Part shown: piece by piece, positions 10,773 through 21,803 of the stretch | How the letters are laid out: every line of letters begins with the position of its first letter | Numbering within the stretch: position 1 is the stretch's first letter | NCBI GenBank assembly: GCA_902806565.1 | Contig: CADCXA010000017.1 | Span: forward strand, 167,185-231,184 | DNA: 64,000 nucleotides | Direction of reading: 5' to 3' | DNA from: Hypoxylon rubiginosum | Lineage: Eukaryota > Ascomycota > Sordariomycetes > Xylariales > Hypoxylaceae | Notes under the pieces: model-generated | Told to the model about the DNA's origin: nothing | The model's input: the letters and a program-made list of their open reading frames with translations, nothing else | Database searches by the model: none | Program-made: the position numbers and the translations under genes

Positions 10773-11397
10773 TCAGGCCTAAAGTCAGGATAATGTTAGT
10801 CTATAGGCAAATGGTAAGATGTGACTATGCGAACTCACGTCGAAGCAAACGTAGGTGCTGCTGCACTTGTTACCATTGCCATCGGTATACAGCGTATGGC
10901 CGTCGTCGCGGAAGCAGTTGAAGTTGTGGAAACCGTTGTTACCAGTTCTGCATCCGAATAAGTCTTTCATCCGGTCGCGTTATGTACCTTCAATATGGAT
11001 ATCATCACTTACCCGACCTGAGATCCCTGAGAGGCCGAGAGGGCGTTGGACGAGAGGAACCACGAGAAGGTGACGCCGGAGCCGAACTTGCAGCTCGCCG
11101 AGGTGCCCTCGTGGAAGGTGTTGGAAACGCACTCGTTGTTGCTCCCGGGGAAGACGTTGTCCTTGGTGTCGTCGGCATAGTACTACGCGGGTTCGCGAAA
11201 TATTAGCAGGTACGTTTACTAAAAAAGTTATCATGGCGTGGGAGGTATGTTTGTGTTCTTACGTCAACAGCGTAGTAGGTGTTGCAATGGGCCATGTGAA
11301 TGGACTCCCTTGCGCGCTTGGAGAGCCCAGCGTCGGCAGGCGCGGCGAGGCCAACGCCGGAGAGGAAGGCAATAATAGCTAGTTTAGTGAACTGCAT
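10773..11397 (-). CDS. Cysteine-containing small secreted protein, 139 aa
   Basis: Four exons (11263-11397, 11013-11182, 10839-10947, 10773-10778) close exactly to 139 aa. MQFTKLAIIAFLSGVGLAAP is a signal peptide. LSKRARES follows, a possible Kex2 (KR) processing site, so the mature protein may begin near residue 29. Six cysteines fall in CNTYY, ECVSN, SCKFG, NCFRD, KCSST and VCFD, which could form three disulfides. The last coding exon is only six bases (Ala-stop); without the third intron the protein would end one residue differently, so this barely matters. No family recognised. The composition suggests an extracellular, disulfide-stabilised protein and an effector-type candidate; this is inference from size, secretion and cysteine spacing only. 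Confidence 0.75.
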
Positions 11398-13134
11398 AGT
11401 TGGATGATTCGTTCGAAACGAGTTGGAGAAAGTGAGAGTTATTGAGTCTAGTTTGGTTGTGGTTGAGATTGTTCGGGTTGAAGGATGTGATGTTTTACTA
11501 AGTGAAATATGAGCGGCAGCTCTCGTATTTATGCTTCTTTTATTTCTCACTATTCACTTACTATTCTCTCACGGCGTCTCCCTAAAGTTCTTCGCCCATT
11601 GAACGGACTCCGTCCTGCAAGCTGACTCTACGCCCTACATCGGCTGGTAATATTACCCCGTAGCGGGTAGGTACTGAAAAGGATCACTACGAGCAAGCGT
11701 CTTAGCTCTCACAAACAAGAGATACTATTGGGCATTGTTGAGGCTGAATTTTTAATGTAAGCTGCAGCTTATTGAATTGCTGAAAATATCTATGGGTTGG
11801 TAATAGAGTACCTAGGTATGTTCCATGGTGCTGCAGACATTGGGACAGAACGCTATTTACTAGGGTATCAAGCGTTCAAAACGGTCTTTACCAATCGTCT
11901 TTCTGTATCATCAGCTATAAAGACATTAAATTGACGGTAACTATATAGCGTTATCCATAGAGTTTATAATTATAAACCACAGCGTATATCACTTGCTTTT
12001 CTACGGACTAATTCATGCCATACGCGACAACATACCTAACGATTCCATATCTAAAAAATGGATTGGTATTCAACTTCTACAGCAACATATAATACATCAT
12101 TTAGACATAATTCCTGACGTCTGAACAAGCTCAGACTAAAGTGGTGTATAATAGGCTATCTGTAGGACTTGCTTACCCAAGACTGGGGATGGCAATGTCG
12201 TGTCACCAATCGGGATCGCGCCCCCATAACGTCAGCAATTTCGCTCCCGGGCATCACTCTATACCCCGGACTGAGGTTCGGGAGTCCGGGATGGCCTAGA
12301 TTCAAGATCGTTGAGAGATCGGAAACACCCCTGTCGTGGGATGATTGGTCAGGTCGTACAAGATGATAGAATCAAGAGTCTAAACCTACTCATAGGCAAG
12401 TATGGTCGACTGTTTCCGTGGGTAGAAATGGAGAGGACCTAGAGGGAAGGGAATCATTGGAGGAGCTGTTTACATACCGCCTCTTCTCTCGTCGCTGCAT
12501 CTGCGCTACGTTATTCACTTGATATTTATCTAGGTGCTTTAGAGAATCAAATCAAGGCTAGAATTTTACCGTACATGACACAAGCTGCGAGAAATAAACA
12601 CAAGACGGCGATGCTAATATCCTATTAGCGAATGGTAGTTCAAAGAGCTGTGAAATGTTGATATTTCGAAATTGTCATATTCATGCGGCGAGTCCGTCTC
12701 TTCGCACGGGACTCCAGACGCGGGAATATCTTAATTAAGTTGAGTTCTAAATATAGCCCCTATCATTATATAACCTCACTGTATCCAGCTCATGTACGAG
12801 GATGGGAAATTATGTATGCGCAACGCTGCTCCGTCTTATTCCAAGACAGGCGCGAACCTGTGCTTCTATTGACAGTGTTGAATCTATTTTATGCTAATAT
12901 GGATGCTTTTCATGCTCCCTCATTATCGAAACAGAGTAATAACCCAGTCAGGCTCTCTAATATGCACCTTAGCCGATATGCCCAGTGTCTAGTGATGCTA
13001 AGATCTCAACTCCTATTATGCAACCGTTCCCCTTCCATATGCTGATCAATTTGCCATATACAAAAGTTCATCCCCTCACCCCTTTTCTTTCCTCTTCACC
13101 AATCCAATAGTCTACCACCCTCTAGCGAAAGTCC
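11398..13134. other. Long intergenic stretch, no gene supported
   Basis: 1.7 kb with scattered short frames. The 12683-13045 plus frame (120 codons from an ATG) has no recognisable feature. No RNA gene or clear repeat. Confidence 0.4.
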
Positions 13135-13812
13135 CTAGAACAGTCTCTTCGAAGAACCCTGGGGAACGACGCAGTTGACCTCCTGCACGTAGTCGTGCGT
13201 CCACTCGGACCCCGCGGGCAGGTCGTTGAGCTCCGCGCACAGCGGCACGAAGCGGACGCCCACGCAGCCCTCGGGCAGGACCTCGCCGTCGTACACGAAG
13301 CGGACGGCCGTCAGGTTCGAGCGCGTGTAGCCGATGAACCGGTTGCACACGGCGTACGTGCCGGCGCCGACGCCGCCCAGGAAGAGCTCGTCGCCCCAGG
13401 CCTGGATGCCGACGCCGTTGGTGCCGCCGCCCGCGTTGACGGTCACGTCGTGCTCGCCGGCGTACGTCGCGTCCGTCTCCGAGGGGGATTGCACCTGCAC
13501 GCCCCACGGGAAGTCCGTGCCCAGGTCGTTCTGCACCGAGCTGTACCCGTCGGTGCCGTTGGTGTAGTACGGCGCGCTGCCGCTCGGGTTGTCGTTCTTC
13601 AAGGCGACGGCGATGTTGAGGCCCGCGCCCGTGTGCACGCCTCCCAGGTACTGGCCTGCGACGGGCGGGTCGAGATCCGGTAGCGATGGGTCGTAGAGCT
13701 GGATTTGGAGCTGGTACGCTTTGGCCCTGGATAGTTGGGGTGCGGCTTTCGATACTGGTGATGCACCCGTGAGGGCGAGGAGAGTAAGGGTTGTGGTGAG
13801 TGTGGCGAGCAT
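13135..13812 (-). CDS. Secreted DUF7907-like protein, 225 aa
   Basis: Single exon from ATG to TAG, 225 aa. MLATLTTTLTLLALTGASPV is a signal peptide. The mature part resembles the fungal secreted family annotated as DUF7907: a hydrophilic start (KAYQLQIQLYDPS), then GVHTGAGLNIAV, DLGTDFPWGVQVQSPS, HDVTVNAGGGTNGVGI, AVCNRFIGYTRSNLTAVRF and a C-terminal half with three further Cys. Two N-glycosylation sequons are visible (NGT, NLT). The body of the gene is clearly richer in G and C than its flanks, with strong third-position GC, as in an expressed gene. Role unknown; the family is extracellular. Recognition is from memory of the pattern, so family membership is likely but not certain. Confidence 0.8.
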   Translation of the reverse strand: MLATLTTTLTLLALTGASPVSKAAPQLSRAKAYQLQIQLYDPSLPDLDPPVAGQYLGGVHTGAGLNIAVALKNDNPSGSAPYYTNGTDGYSSVQNDLGTDFPWGVQVQSPSETDATYAGEHDVTVNAGGGTNGVGIQAWGDELFLGGVGAGTYAVCNRFIGYTRSNLTAVRFVYDGEVLPEGCVGVRFVPLCAELNDLPAGSEWTHDYVQEVNCVVPQGSSKRLF

Positions 13813-14717
13813 TATGAATTCGTTCCTCGTTTGAAATATGATGATACGTAAAATTTTTGAATGGGTGAAAGTTTGAGATTTAATATCGATATGTTGCTGA
13901 CCGAATATTAGATATTATGTATTACTAATGGTGGGTTTAATGTTTGCTATGATAGTGAATCATATCCTTCTTCGTTACCGGAGGGCGGTTTCCCATTTAT
14001 ATATATTCACGACGATCGTCGGTCGGAGTCGGGGTGGCGATTTTCGGACCCGAGACCGAAATGTCATCTCTTACCTCAAGTCCTGCCAAGCCAACAGAAT
14101 ATCAACAATTCACGAGGTCGTATGGGCAATACGAAGCTGCGGCTACTTTGAATGGGCGATGGCTATGACGATCTTCAGATTGTTGGTCCGCATATATAAG
14201 GCGGCGCTGGCCTTGATTGGCTAGCATTGGTCGGTATAGGTCTAGGTGCCACATATTATAGGAGGCTCAGTTCTAGAAACCACGGGAGCCCTTCTGTCTG
14301 TGCCGCTGGGCTGCGCTGGACAGCAGGATTAGGCTATTGTCAGCCACAATACTGCTGTAACATGTCGGTGAGTCTTAAATTAGAATGGTAGATCGCGGGA
14401 TAAGCAAACCCCGGATATATCACGTTGCTATTGCGCTACAAGTTAGGAGAAGCGGTGATTCCGGTCCTTCAAACGCTGCTTGGATTTCTGATATCACACG
14501 GAAGACAGCATATTGATTAATGCTTGGGAGAACAGGTGATGAATTATCAAAAGGCAAGAAATAATTCAATATAGGGGCAAAATGAATGAGTGGCGTCGCA
14601 ACTACTACAGTTCCTGCTCGCGTTCAAGTGACTATTGCCTACCCGGGATTTGAGTGAGGGATTCTTCCAATTTCCCATTCCATACTCCGTCTTTTCAACC
14701 ACGAACCACGCCTCCGC
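13813..14717. other. Intergenic, no gene supported
   Basis: Upstream of the DUF7907-like gene and downstream of the Cys-rich gene. A 98-codon ATG frame at 13928-14224 plus has no recognisable feature. Confidence 0.4.
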
Positions 14718-15276
14718 TCAACCGTTGATGCAAGGCTTATCGCAATGCGCGATAAAGTTACTCTCGGCATCATTGCGGCACTTGCCACTGCAGGCACACA
14801 AGAGCTCAACATTAGACGGCTGCTCGTTCATGCAGACGAAGACAGCCTCTTGAACGTCGGTCTTAGGCTTGCCATTCGCGCAGAGCTCTGAAAGCCCGCT
14901 ACAATACGCCTTGCTGATATCGTTGGGAGCAAAGTCTGAGAATGTCAGCGATGAGCGCTTCTTGCAGGTCGCGGATAGACGTACTATGCCCATTTGAAGT
15001 GAGCATGTAACCACAGTAGGTGTAGCCTTTGCCGCACTTTGGGCCGACACCCCCAGAACCACTAGGTACCGGAGCAGAAGCGGTACCGGGTGGAGCAGAA
15101 TCAGTACCGGGCGGGGCAGAAGCAGTACCGGGCGCAGGAGGCTCGACAGTCGGTGAGGGAGGAGGAGGAGCAGCGCCTATAGAAATGGTGGTTATCCCTC
15201 GTGGGGAAGCGACATTCCAAGCAAGCCCCAAGCCGGCGAGAAGAATAGGGCTGAAGAGGAAGCTATGAAACTTCAT
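14718..15276 (-). CDS. Cysteine-rich secreted protein with Pro/Ser repeat spacer, 169 aa
   Basis: Two exons (14985-15276 and 14718-14935) with a 49-nt intron: GTACGT donor, GCTGAC branch site, CTCAG acceptor. The start is the ATG for MKFHSFLFSP; the codon two before it is TTG. Order: signal peptide (residues about 1-20), a low-complexity Pro/Ala/Ser/Thr spacer at about 35-75 containing three copies of a seven-residue APPGT(A/D)S repeat, then a domain with ten cysteines: CGKGYTYCGYML, AYCSGLSELC, VCMN, LLCACSGKC and HCDKPC. The pattern resembles a recurrent family of fungal small secreted proteins with YTYCGYxL and IxHCDKPC ends. It is probably extracellular or wall-associated; function unknown. 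Confidence 0.82.
15068..15133. repeat. 21-bp coding tandem repeat, 3 copies
   Basis: A 21-bp unit (CCGGGYGGRGCAGAAKCAGTA) repeated about three times with small changes. It encodes the seven-residue Pro/Ser repeat of the Cys-rich secreted protein and keeps its frame. Confidence 0.85.
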
Positions 15277-16824
15277 GTTCAATAACCTAGAGGCCTTTTC
15301 AATGCGTAAAATGGTATCTCGAATTGTAAAGGGGCGTGGCCACTATCCTCCGCAGCACTTCATGGTGTCTATCTGGGTATTTCAGTTCTTTTATAATTTG
15401 TCTTCATCTAGATCGATCATCGGATGATGAATGAGAAAGCAATGCTGAACTAAAGTGACTATTGCAAGAAAACGGAAGCGAGCTAGACTTGAATACATCG
15501 ATACGTTTCAGTGGGACACGTTCGTGATATGATAAAATACCTTGTTTGGAAGTGAAAGGCGAAGCGTGGAAGATATGAGCTTGTATTAGGTAACGAAGTA
15601 TCCCTTAACTGACCTCTGCAGGTCGCTCGAGTAGGCCTGTACGGCGTTATGACGAGGCACGATGAATTGCCACTTCGTGGGTTTCCCGTTTGGGGCATGA
15701 CTGCCGCATATGATACGTCGATGGACTTGGTACCACCAGCCTCGGGTTCTAGATGTGACACTTGGAGTCGGCCCGCAGGTGCTACCTAGTACACTTAGTT
15801 CCAAACCCAGGCGTTGCTCAAATCGGGATCTTAAAGTGCCGGATCTCAACGCGTGAAGTAGTTGAGGATCCGCGATTAAGCACATGGTGCAGCTGGTGGC
15901 AGTGAGATCTGTGCTACAGAGATAGAATCTAGAACAAGAATCCAGTATCGACTCGAATGAGGGGACGGTCTAGATATCAGTAAGGATGACGCGTTTGTGA
16001 TAGACGAGTCATCTCGTTTCGTATCGAACGGCATTAGGGAAAATGAGTCTAGGAGGACCGCTGAATCTGTAGCCATACTCTTCATGTTGACTCTCCGATC
16101 TTAAGGAAGCAGCCCTATTTAGATGTGTAGGGAGCAGATATATCAAAGCGGCAAAGACAGTCGCTCGATGGTCAGGGCTTTCGTGCCTGAGTTAGGGAGC
16201 TCAGTGGTACGCTTAGCCGCGTGGATGTGAAAGTGTCTTGAACGGAAATTAGGAGACATCCGGAGAATTCCCTAGGGTGGTTTCGCAGACTCTTGATATT
16301 CAACTATCGCTAGGATTTGGTAAAAATATTCCTTTGAAGTCTAGTTCGCGATATTCTACGAACCGGATCGTGATTGTGCTCCGGCAGTCCGGGGTAGTAA
16401 AAGCAAGTTATTGTAGTCAAACTCAAACTAACAATTCCCAGAGCCGGGAAGCTTGCAGATGGCACGCGGCAAGGGCCGATATTGGCTCGGTTAGGAGACT
16501 CGGCCCTGCAGGAACCTGTTACAAGGGTCCAAAAAACTTGCGCAGATCTTATGGATCGCAGCATTATCCGCTAACGTAAGACTTAGGTACCTGATGTAAT
16601 AGAGAAAATGCCCCGCAGCCGATGGGTGTACATCGCCTGGTGGCATCAACCCCGCGAAAACTGCCTCTATCGCCTCGTCTCTGTCAAGTGTGTCCCTATT
16701 CAAGGTTTCAAGGTTAGGAATTCTTAGGAACTCTACTTGGACGTTCTACTATAGAGTTCAAAGTTGCCACCGATTGAATAGAATACTTCTACAAGGGACC
16801 TCACCTTCTAAACACGAATACAAG
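15277..16824. other. Intergenic, no gene supported
   Basis: 1.5 kb before hydroxymethylbilane synthase. Overlapping minus-strand frames at 15483-16085 give no recognisable protein. The last 150 bases are the likely promoter and leader of the haem gene. Confidence 0.45.
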
Positions 16825-17889
16825 ATGTCGACCTCTGCTACACAACCCGTCATAACCCCCTCGACATCGCACACGCAAAAGGTTACCGTCAAGGTGGGCA
16901 CGCGCAAGTCCGCACTCGCCCTGAAACAAGCCGACTATGTCGTGACCGAGCTGCGCAAGCTGCACCCGACGGTCGACTTCGAGGTTAAGGGCATGCACTC
17001 GACCGCCGACAAGGACAAGGTGACGGCCCTGTACAAGTTCGGCGGCAAGGGCCTGTGGACCAACGAGCTCGAGGCCGAGCTCACCACCGGCGACCTCGAC
17101 ATGATCGTGCACTCGCTCAAGGACATGCCCACGTCATTGCCCGAGGGCCTGATCCTGGCCTGTATCACGCCGCGCGAGGACCCCCGCGACGTGGTGGTCG
17201 TCAAGAAGAGCCTAGAAGGGAAATACAAGAAGCTCGTGGACCTGCCGGCGGGCGCCGTGGTCGGCACCAGCAGCGTCAGGCGCATGGCGCAGATCAGGAG
17301 GCGGTACCCGCACCTCCAGTTCAAGGACATGCGCGGCAACATCGACACGCGCCTCAAGAAGCTCGACGCCGAGGACAGCGAGTTTTCCGTGCTTATCCTA
17401 GCCGCGGCCGGTCTGCACCGGATGAACCAGCACGCGCGCATCTCGCAGTACCTCGAGAGCGGCACCGAGGGCGGCGGCATGCTGCACGCCGTCGGCCAGG
17501 GCGGCCTGGGAATCGAAGCGCGCGCCGACGACCAGAGGACGCTGGACCTGCTGAAGCACCTGCAAGACACCGACGCCATGCTGGCGGCCGAAGCGGAGAG
17601 GAGCGTCATGAGGACGCTCGAGGGCGGCTGCAGCATCCCCATCGGCGTCGAGACGCAGTGGCTGGAGAACGGCAGGCTGAGGCTGACGGCGACGGTCGTC
17701 AACGTCGAGGGTACGGAGGCGGCCGACGCCGAGAAGATCGAGGAGGTCACGACGCGAGAGGCGGCCGTCGAGTTCGGCAAGAGGGTGGCCCAGCAGCTGA
17801 CGGACGGCGGCGCGCAGAAGATCCTCGACGTTATTAACGAGGACCGCGAGGCGAATCGGGACAAGGCGCAGCCCTTCATACCGGCGTAA
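16825..17889 (+). CDS. hem3: Hydroxymethylbilane synthase (porphobilinogen deaminase)
   Basis: Single exon, 354 aa from the ATG at 16825; the frame stays open upstream but only from a GTG. The enzyme condenses four porphobilinogen molecules into hydroxymethylbilane, the third step of haem synthesis, in the cytosol. Domain 1 begins VGTRKSALALKQADYVV; the catalytic Asp lies in HSLKDMP (Asp about 100); the substrate and cofactor-binding arginines are in GTSSVRRMAQIRRRYP and MRGNIDTRLKKL; the cofactor Cys is in EGGCSIPIG (Cys about 269). Length fits fungal Hem3 (about 330-360). The coding part is very GC-rich, unlike the accessory DNA to its left. It converges on the glycine cleavage H gene 367 bases away. 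Confidence 0.98.
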   Translation: MSTSATQPVITPSTSHTQKVTVKVGTRKSALALKQADYVVTELRKLHPTVDFEVKGMHSTADKDKVTALYKFGGKGLWTNELEAELTTGDLDMIVHSLKDMPTSLPEGLILACITPREDPRDVVVVKKSLEGKYKKLVDLPAGAVVGTSSVRRMAQIRRRYPHLQFKDMRGNIDTRLKKLDAEDSEFSVLILAAAGLHRMNQHARISQYLESGTEGGGMLHAVGQGGLGIEARADDQRTLDLLKHLQDTDAMLAAEAERSVMRTLEGGCSIPIGVETQWLENGRLRLTATVVNVEGTEAADAEKIEEVTTREAAVEFGKRVAQQLTDGGAQKILDVINEDREANRDKAQPFIPA

Positions 17890-18256
17890 AAAGACCAACA
17901 ATGAAAAATTATGCGGGAATTTGAAACATTTTTGGCCATATGGGGGGAAAAATGATTTTTTTAGACGATGCTTTATAGACTTTGTCCGCCCATATCTATG
18001 TAACCTTAGAATTGTCTTTTGCGGAATGCTTTCGCCACGATGATCATCAGAATACCCAAAACGAGCCTATGATACAAGGTTGAGCCCGTCTCTTCTCTCC
18101 CACTCGTTGATTGTTGAATGCGATGTTACTCCCCTCTGTCTGTCTGGTAACAACCCCCTTACTAGTACCCCTAGAACCCCCAGAACCCTTACAATCCCGG
18201 GACCTAGCCCCCTCCCTAGCATTACTCCCACACCAAGCTCCCACGCGTGGATTCTA
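17890..18256. other. Convergent 3' intergenic
   Basis: Shared 3' region of hem3 (plus) and gcv3 (minus); T-rich after the hem3 stop and CCCCTAGAACCCCC-like runs near 18160-18215. No gene seen. Confidence 0.5.
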
Positions 18257-18955
18257 CTAGTGTTCCGAGCCGGTAAAGGCCTTGTACTCCTCGAGGTCCA
18301 TGAGGGCGTCGAAGTCCTTGGCGCCCTGCTCGGCGACCTGGACCTTGGCGATCCAGCCGCCGCCGTGGGAGTCGTCCTCGGGCACCTGGTTGATCATGCC
18401 GGGCTTCTCCTCGAGGGCCAGGTTGACGGCGGTGACGGTGCAGGCGATGGGGGCGTTGATGTCGGCGGCGCTCTTGACCGACTCGACGGCGCCGACGGCG
18501 TCGCCCGCGCTCACCTCCTTCCCCTCCTCCGGCAGCTCTACGTACACCACGTCCCCCAGCTCCTCGGCCGCGTACTCCGAGATCCCGATCACACCGGCCG
18601 TCTTGTCGGCGTTGAGGTCGATCCACTCGTGGTCCTTGGTGTATCGGCGGATGTCTCCTATAGTGAAGCAGAGAGAGGGGCAAAGGTTAGCTAGTGGTCT
18701 TTGGTGGGCGTGTATATGTGTGTAATAGCTGGGTGATGAGCGGTTTTGGTTTGGGGGAGGGCATCGCAGAATCGCATGTTGCTGCTAGCGAAATCGGAGA
18801 TTGGAGGGGAGAAGGGCAAGATTCTTACTTATCGGGGAGGCAGAGAAAGCTCGCAAAGACGCCGGTTGCCAATTGGATCGCGATCGCGGAGTCTGTGCTA
18901 GTCGAGAGAGAGTCGACGGCCTAGCTGCCCTAAGGCACCTCGCAATTGATGCCAT
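18257..18955 (-). CDS. gcv3: Glycine cleavage system H protein, mitochondrial
   Basis: Two exons (18829-18955 and 18257-18657) give 175 aa. H protein carries the lipoyl arm that shuttles the aminomethyl group between the P, T and L proteins of the glycine decarboxylase complex in the mitochondrial matrix. Residues 1-42 (MASIARCLRAARPSTLSRLA onward) are a basic, Ser/Arg-rich presequence without acids, as expected for import. The lipoyl domain starts RRYTKDHEWIDL; the lipoylated Lys is in AVESVKSAADI (Lys about 104). GDVVYVELPEEGKEV and NQVPEDDSHGGGWIAKV are family-typical. The intron has a GTAAGA donor and CTATAG acceptor and separates the presequence from the catalytic domain. Confidence 0.96.
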
Positions 18956-20699
18956 TTTTTATGAGGGAGTACAAAAGATGTAAGCTCGAAGGGTGAGCGA
19001 AAAGTTGGTAGGTAGGCGGCAGATTCGGTGAAGCTTTTCTTTCGGAAGCTGTGTGCAACGCTACAAACTGATATCGTATCTATGATACCACTGATAGAAA
19101 TTGTTAAGGGCCGGTACCGAGTACGATTTGTTTGATCTTTACGCCGAACAGTCCCCCGATATTTGAAATGGCACTGTCTAATCATACGAGTTTTAGGGTA
19201 AGACTGTACAGTGCCTAGAACTGAGGCTACTGGCATGGTTCGATAACGGTTCGTCCAATTGTAGCTCTTAAAATGAGCCCCGCGTCGGTACCTATGCCAG
19301 GTTTCTGGCGTTATCATTCGTCTGAGGTTTCGTAAAACTCCGGATAACATTCGACTTCAATTGATAAGAAACTCCATTTCTTGCATAAGCTTGTTTCTTG
19401 GTTGGGTTGGGTTACCAGCAGCTGATTGGTGATTTGCATCTTGTTTATTTGAGACTTTACAGTATTCGTATTCTTACCATTCTTGCCCCTCATCAACAAA
19501 CACCTAGAAACCAAATTTGCTTGGATCACCAATAATGATGGCCAACGTTCAAATATTCGTCTGCTGACAATGCTTTCTCAACTGTTATTTGATAGTCTTA
19601 TAGTTGCGTCCATAAGCAGGATAATCATGGTCCTTGAACTATTATCCTCTTGATATTGATATTGACAAATCATGTTCAGCTTAGCTACAGGTTGATTACA
19701 GGTGGTCTTATTATGACCAGTAAGAAATGTATCTCTAGATCGCGGAGTTTCGCGTCGCGTTTGCAGTTACTTCACTATTCTTACCATCTTATTCGTTAAT
19801 GGTCATTAGCATCGTAAATAGCCGCCCCCCCCCTAACTTACCCAGCTTACCCCAGCAATACGGCGGAGTGCAAATCAATAAACGGAGCATCCAATTATTT
19901 ACGTCTAACCTTGTCACTTTTCACCATGTATAATTTGTAAGTTACGGTACTAAATTCGATAATCGGCGGTCGCGAACTCTCCTAAATCACGTACATAACC
20001 GCATCTAAAGTATTTCGTACCTCAGATTCCCGTCACATCACTCCGGGATCCTGCATCGGTTTCCTACTTCACTTTACCACCATCCCATCAACTGGACCAG
20101 TTGGAATCCTCACCCGGCACCCTCCCCAAACCTCAGGTACAAAAGGTATGTATCAGTATATGCACAAAATAATACCCTACCCTCGACCAATTTCACAGTT
20201 AGGCATTCATCTTTTTAGGGGACCAGTTGTTCCTTGTCACCACCCAAATCTCTGGCATCGTCTCCCTTTTTCCAAGGTTCCCTATCGGATTTGATACCTA
20301 CATACATCTACATACATCTACATACATACCAACTTACACCTCAGGGATCGGCAGCCTAACTGCACGGGCGACAGGCTGGCAGCTGAACTCATCTTGCATA
20401 TCGATAAACATCGACACTGACATCTCATACGTAGACGCGGACGATCGAGAAATCTCACCGGTCATTCCCACCTCATTCGCCCGAGTCCTCACCCAGTTGT
20501 CGTATCCCCATTCCAAGACAATCCGATGCAGTCAAGCACGGGGCTAATCTGAGACCTTCTCATCTTCCATCCCAAGTTTCCGTCGGTTTCCCCCCTCATC
20601 GATTACTCCTTCATTCCCTCTAACGGGCCCCTTTTCAACCTGGATTCCTCTACACTCTCAGCGGGGTCTGGAGCCCAGTTCCACGACGCATTGGATTCG
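18956..20699. other. Intergenic and tem1 leader
   Basis: 1.7 kb between the divergent gcv3 and tem1 starts. It has a C-run near 19827-19835 and three copies of TACATACATC at about 20299-20328. The 300 bases before 20700 are C/T-rich, as in fungal 5' leaders. No gene supported. Confidence 0.5.
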
Positions 20700-21803
20700 A
20701 TGGAGCAAGATCCCGTTATCGCATCTGCAGCTGCATCTGCGGCTGCACCTGCGCCTGCGCCTGTGCCCCACGATGTCCACGATGTCCATGACGTCCACGA
20801 TGACACCCTCGGTGGCATCGAAGAACCTATACATCTTTCTGACGAACCTGTCGCTCACGATGCGCATCATCGACAGTCGCAGTCCCTCGACCAAGGCCTA
20901 GCAAATGGCGCACACCAGGACGAGATCGACCCCAATGCCCAGTATGAGGCTCATCAATACGAGGCTCCCCCACAATCAATCCCTAGATCAGCATCGTCCA
21001 TGTCTAATAGCGCCGACCGACACTACATAGAACAAGCTTCGCGAGAGAGCAACGGCAACGGAAATGGCAACGGTGCGGATCGCAATACCCGCAATCACGT
21101 CGTGATCAAGGTTGGCATGGTGGGCGACGCGCAGATCGGAAAGACATCTCTGATGGTGAAATATGTTGAGGGTAGCTGGGACGAGGATTACATCCAGACG
21201 TTGGGTGTCAACTTCATGGAGAAGACGATCAGCATACGCAACACCGAGATCACCTTCAGCATATGGGACTTGGGTGGTCAGAGGGAATTCGTGAACATGC
21301 TACCCCTAGTCTGCAACGATGCCGTCGCGATACTGTTCATGTTCGACTTGACACGCAAGAGCACGCTCAACAGCATCAAGGAGTGGTATCGCCAAGGACG
21401 AGGATTTAACAAGACGGCGATTCCGATCTTGGTTGGTACCAAGTACGACCACTTCGTCAACTTTCCTCGAGAGGAACAGGAAGAGATCTCGAACCAGGTA
21501 GGCTTGGTATAAATAAACGAATAGGTGTAGGATTCGTATCTGATAATTAAACTAGGCCAAACGATTTGCCAAGGCGATGCGAGCTGCTCTCATCTTCAGC
21601 AGCACTAGCCATAGCATCAACGTCCAAAAGGTCGGCTATACCCCATCGCCCATGCATATACCCCCTATTTAAAGCGAGCGCACACTAATACTTTTTCATC
21701 TTAGATCTTCAAGATCGTCTTGTCCAAGGCCTTCGATCTCAAATGTACGATACCCGAAATCGAGAACGTCGGCGAACCCCTCCTACTATATCAGTCGGTA
21801 TAG
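20700..21803 (+). CDS. tem1: Tem1/Spg1-family septation GTPase
   Basis: Three exons (20700-21497, 21556-21630, 21705-21803), 323 aa. Tem1/Spg1 is the small GTPase at the top of the septation initiation (mitotic exit) network, acting at the spindle pole body. The GTPase domain starts near residue 136. P-loop GDAQIGKTS (about 142-150), switch [10 protein letters not shown] (about 189-196), TKYD as the G4 base-recognition motif (about 247-250) and [11 protein letters not shown] as G5 are all diagnostic of this subfamily. The C-terminus [19 protein letters not shown] is also typical. An N-terminal extension of about 130 residues is low-complexity: Ala/Pro-rich, [12 protein letters not shown], Gln/His-rich and NGNGNGNG. 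The ATG used is the first in the frame; the open frame itself starts at TTG three codons earlier. Confidence 0.96.

Noticed and set aside
12683..13045. 120-codon ATG frame on the plus strand
   Set aside because: No recognisable domain, signal or codon bias, and no splice context; conservation would be needed to accept it.
13928..14224. 98-codon ATG frame on the plus strand
   Set aside because: No domain or signal peptide and ordinary non-coding composition.
15483..16085. Overlapping minus-strand frames that might form a spliced gene
   Set aside because: No combination of splice sites gave a recognisable or longer protein.
16935..17939. Long antisense and alternate frames across hem3 (up to 334 codons)
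   Set aside because: Shadows of a GC-rich gene; the sense frame is unambiguously hydroxymethylbilane synthase.
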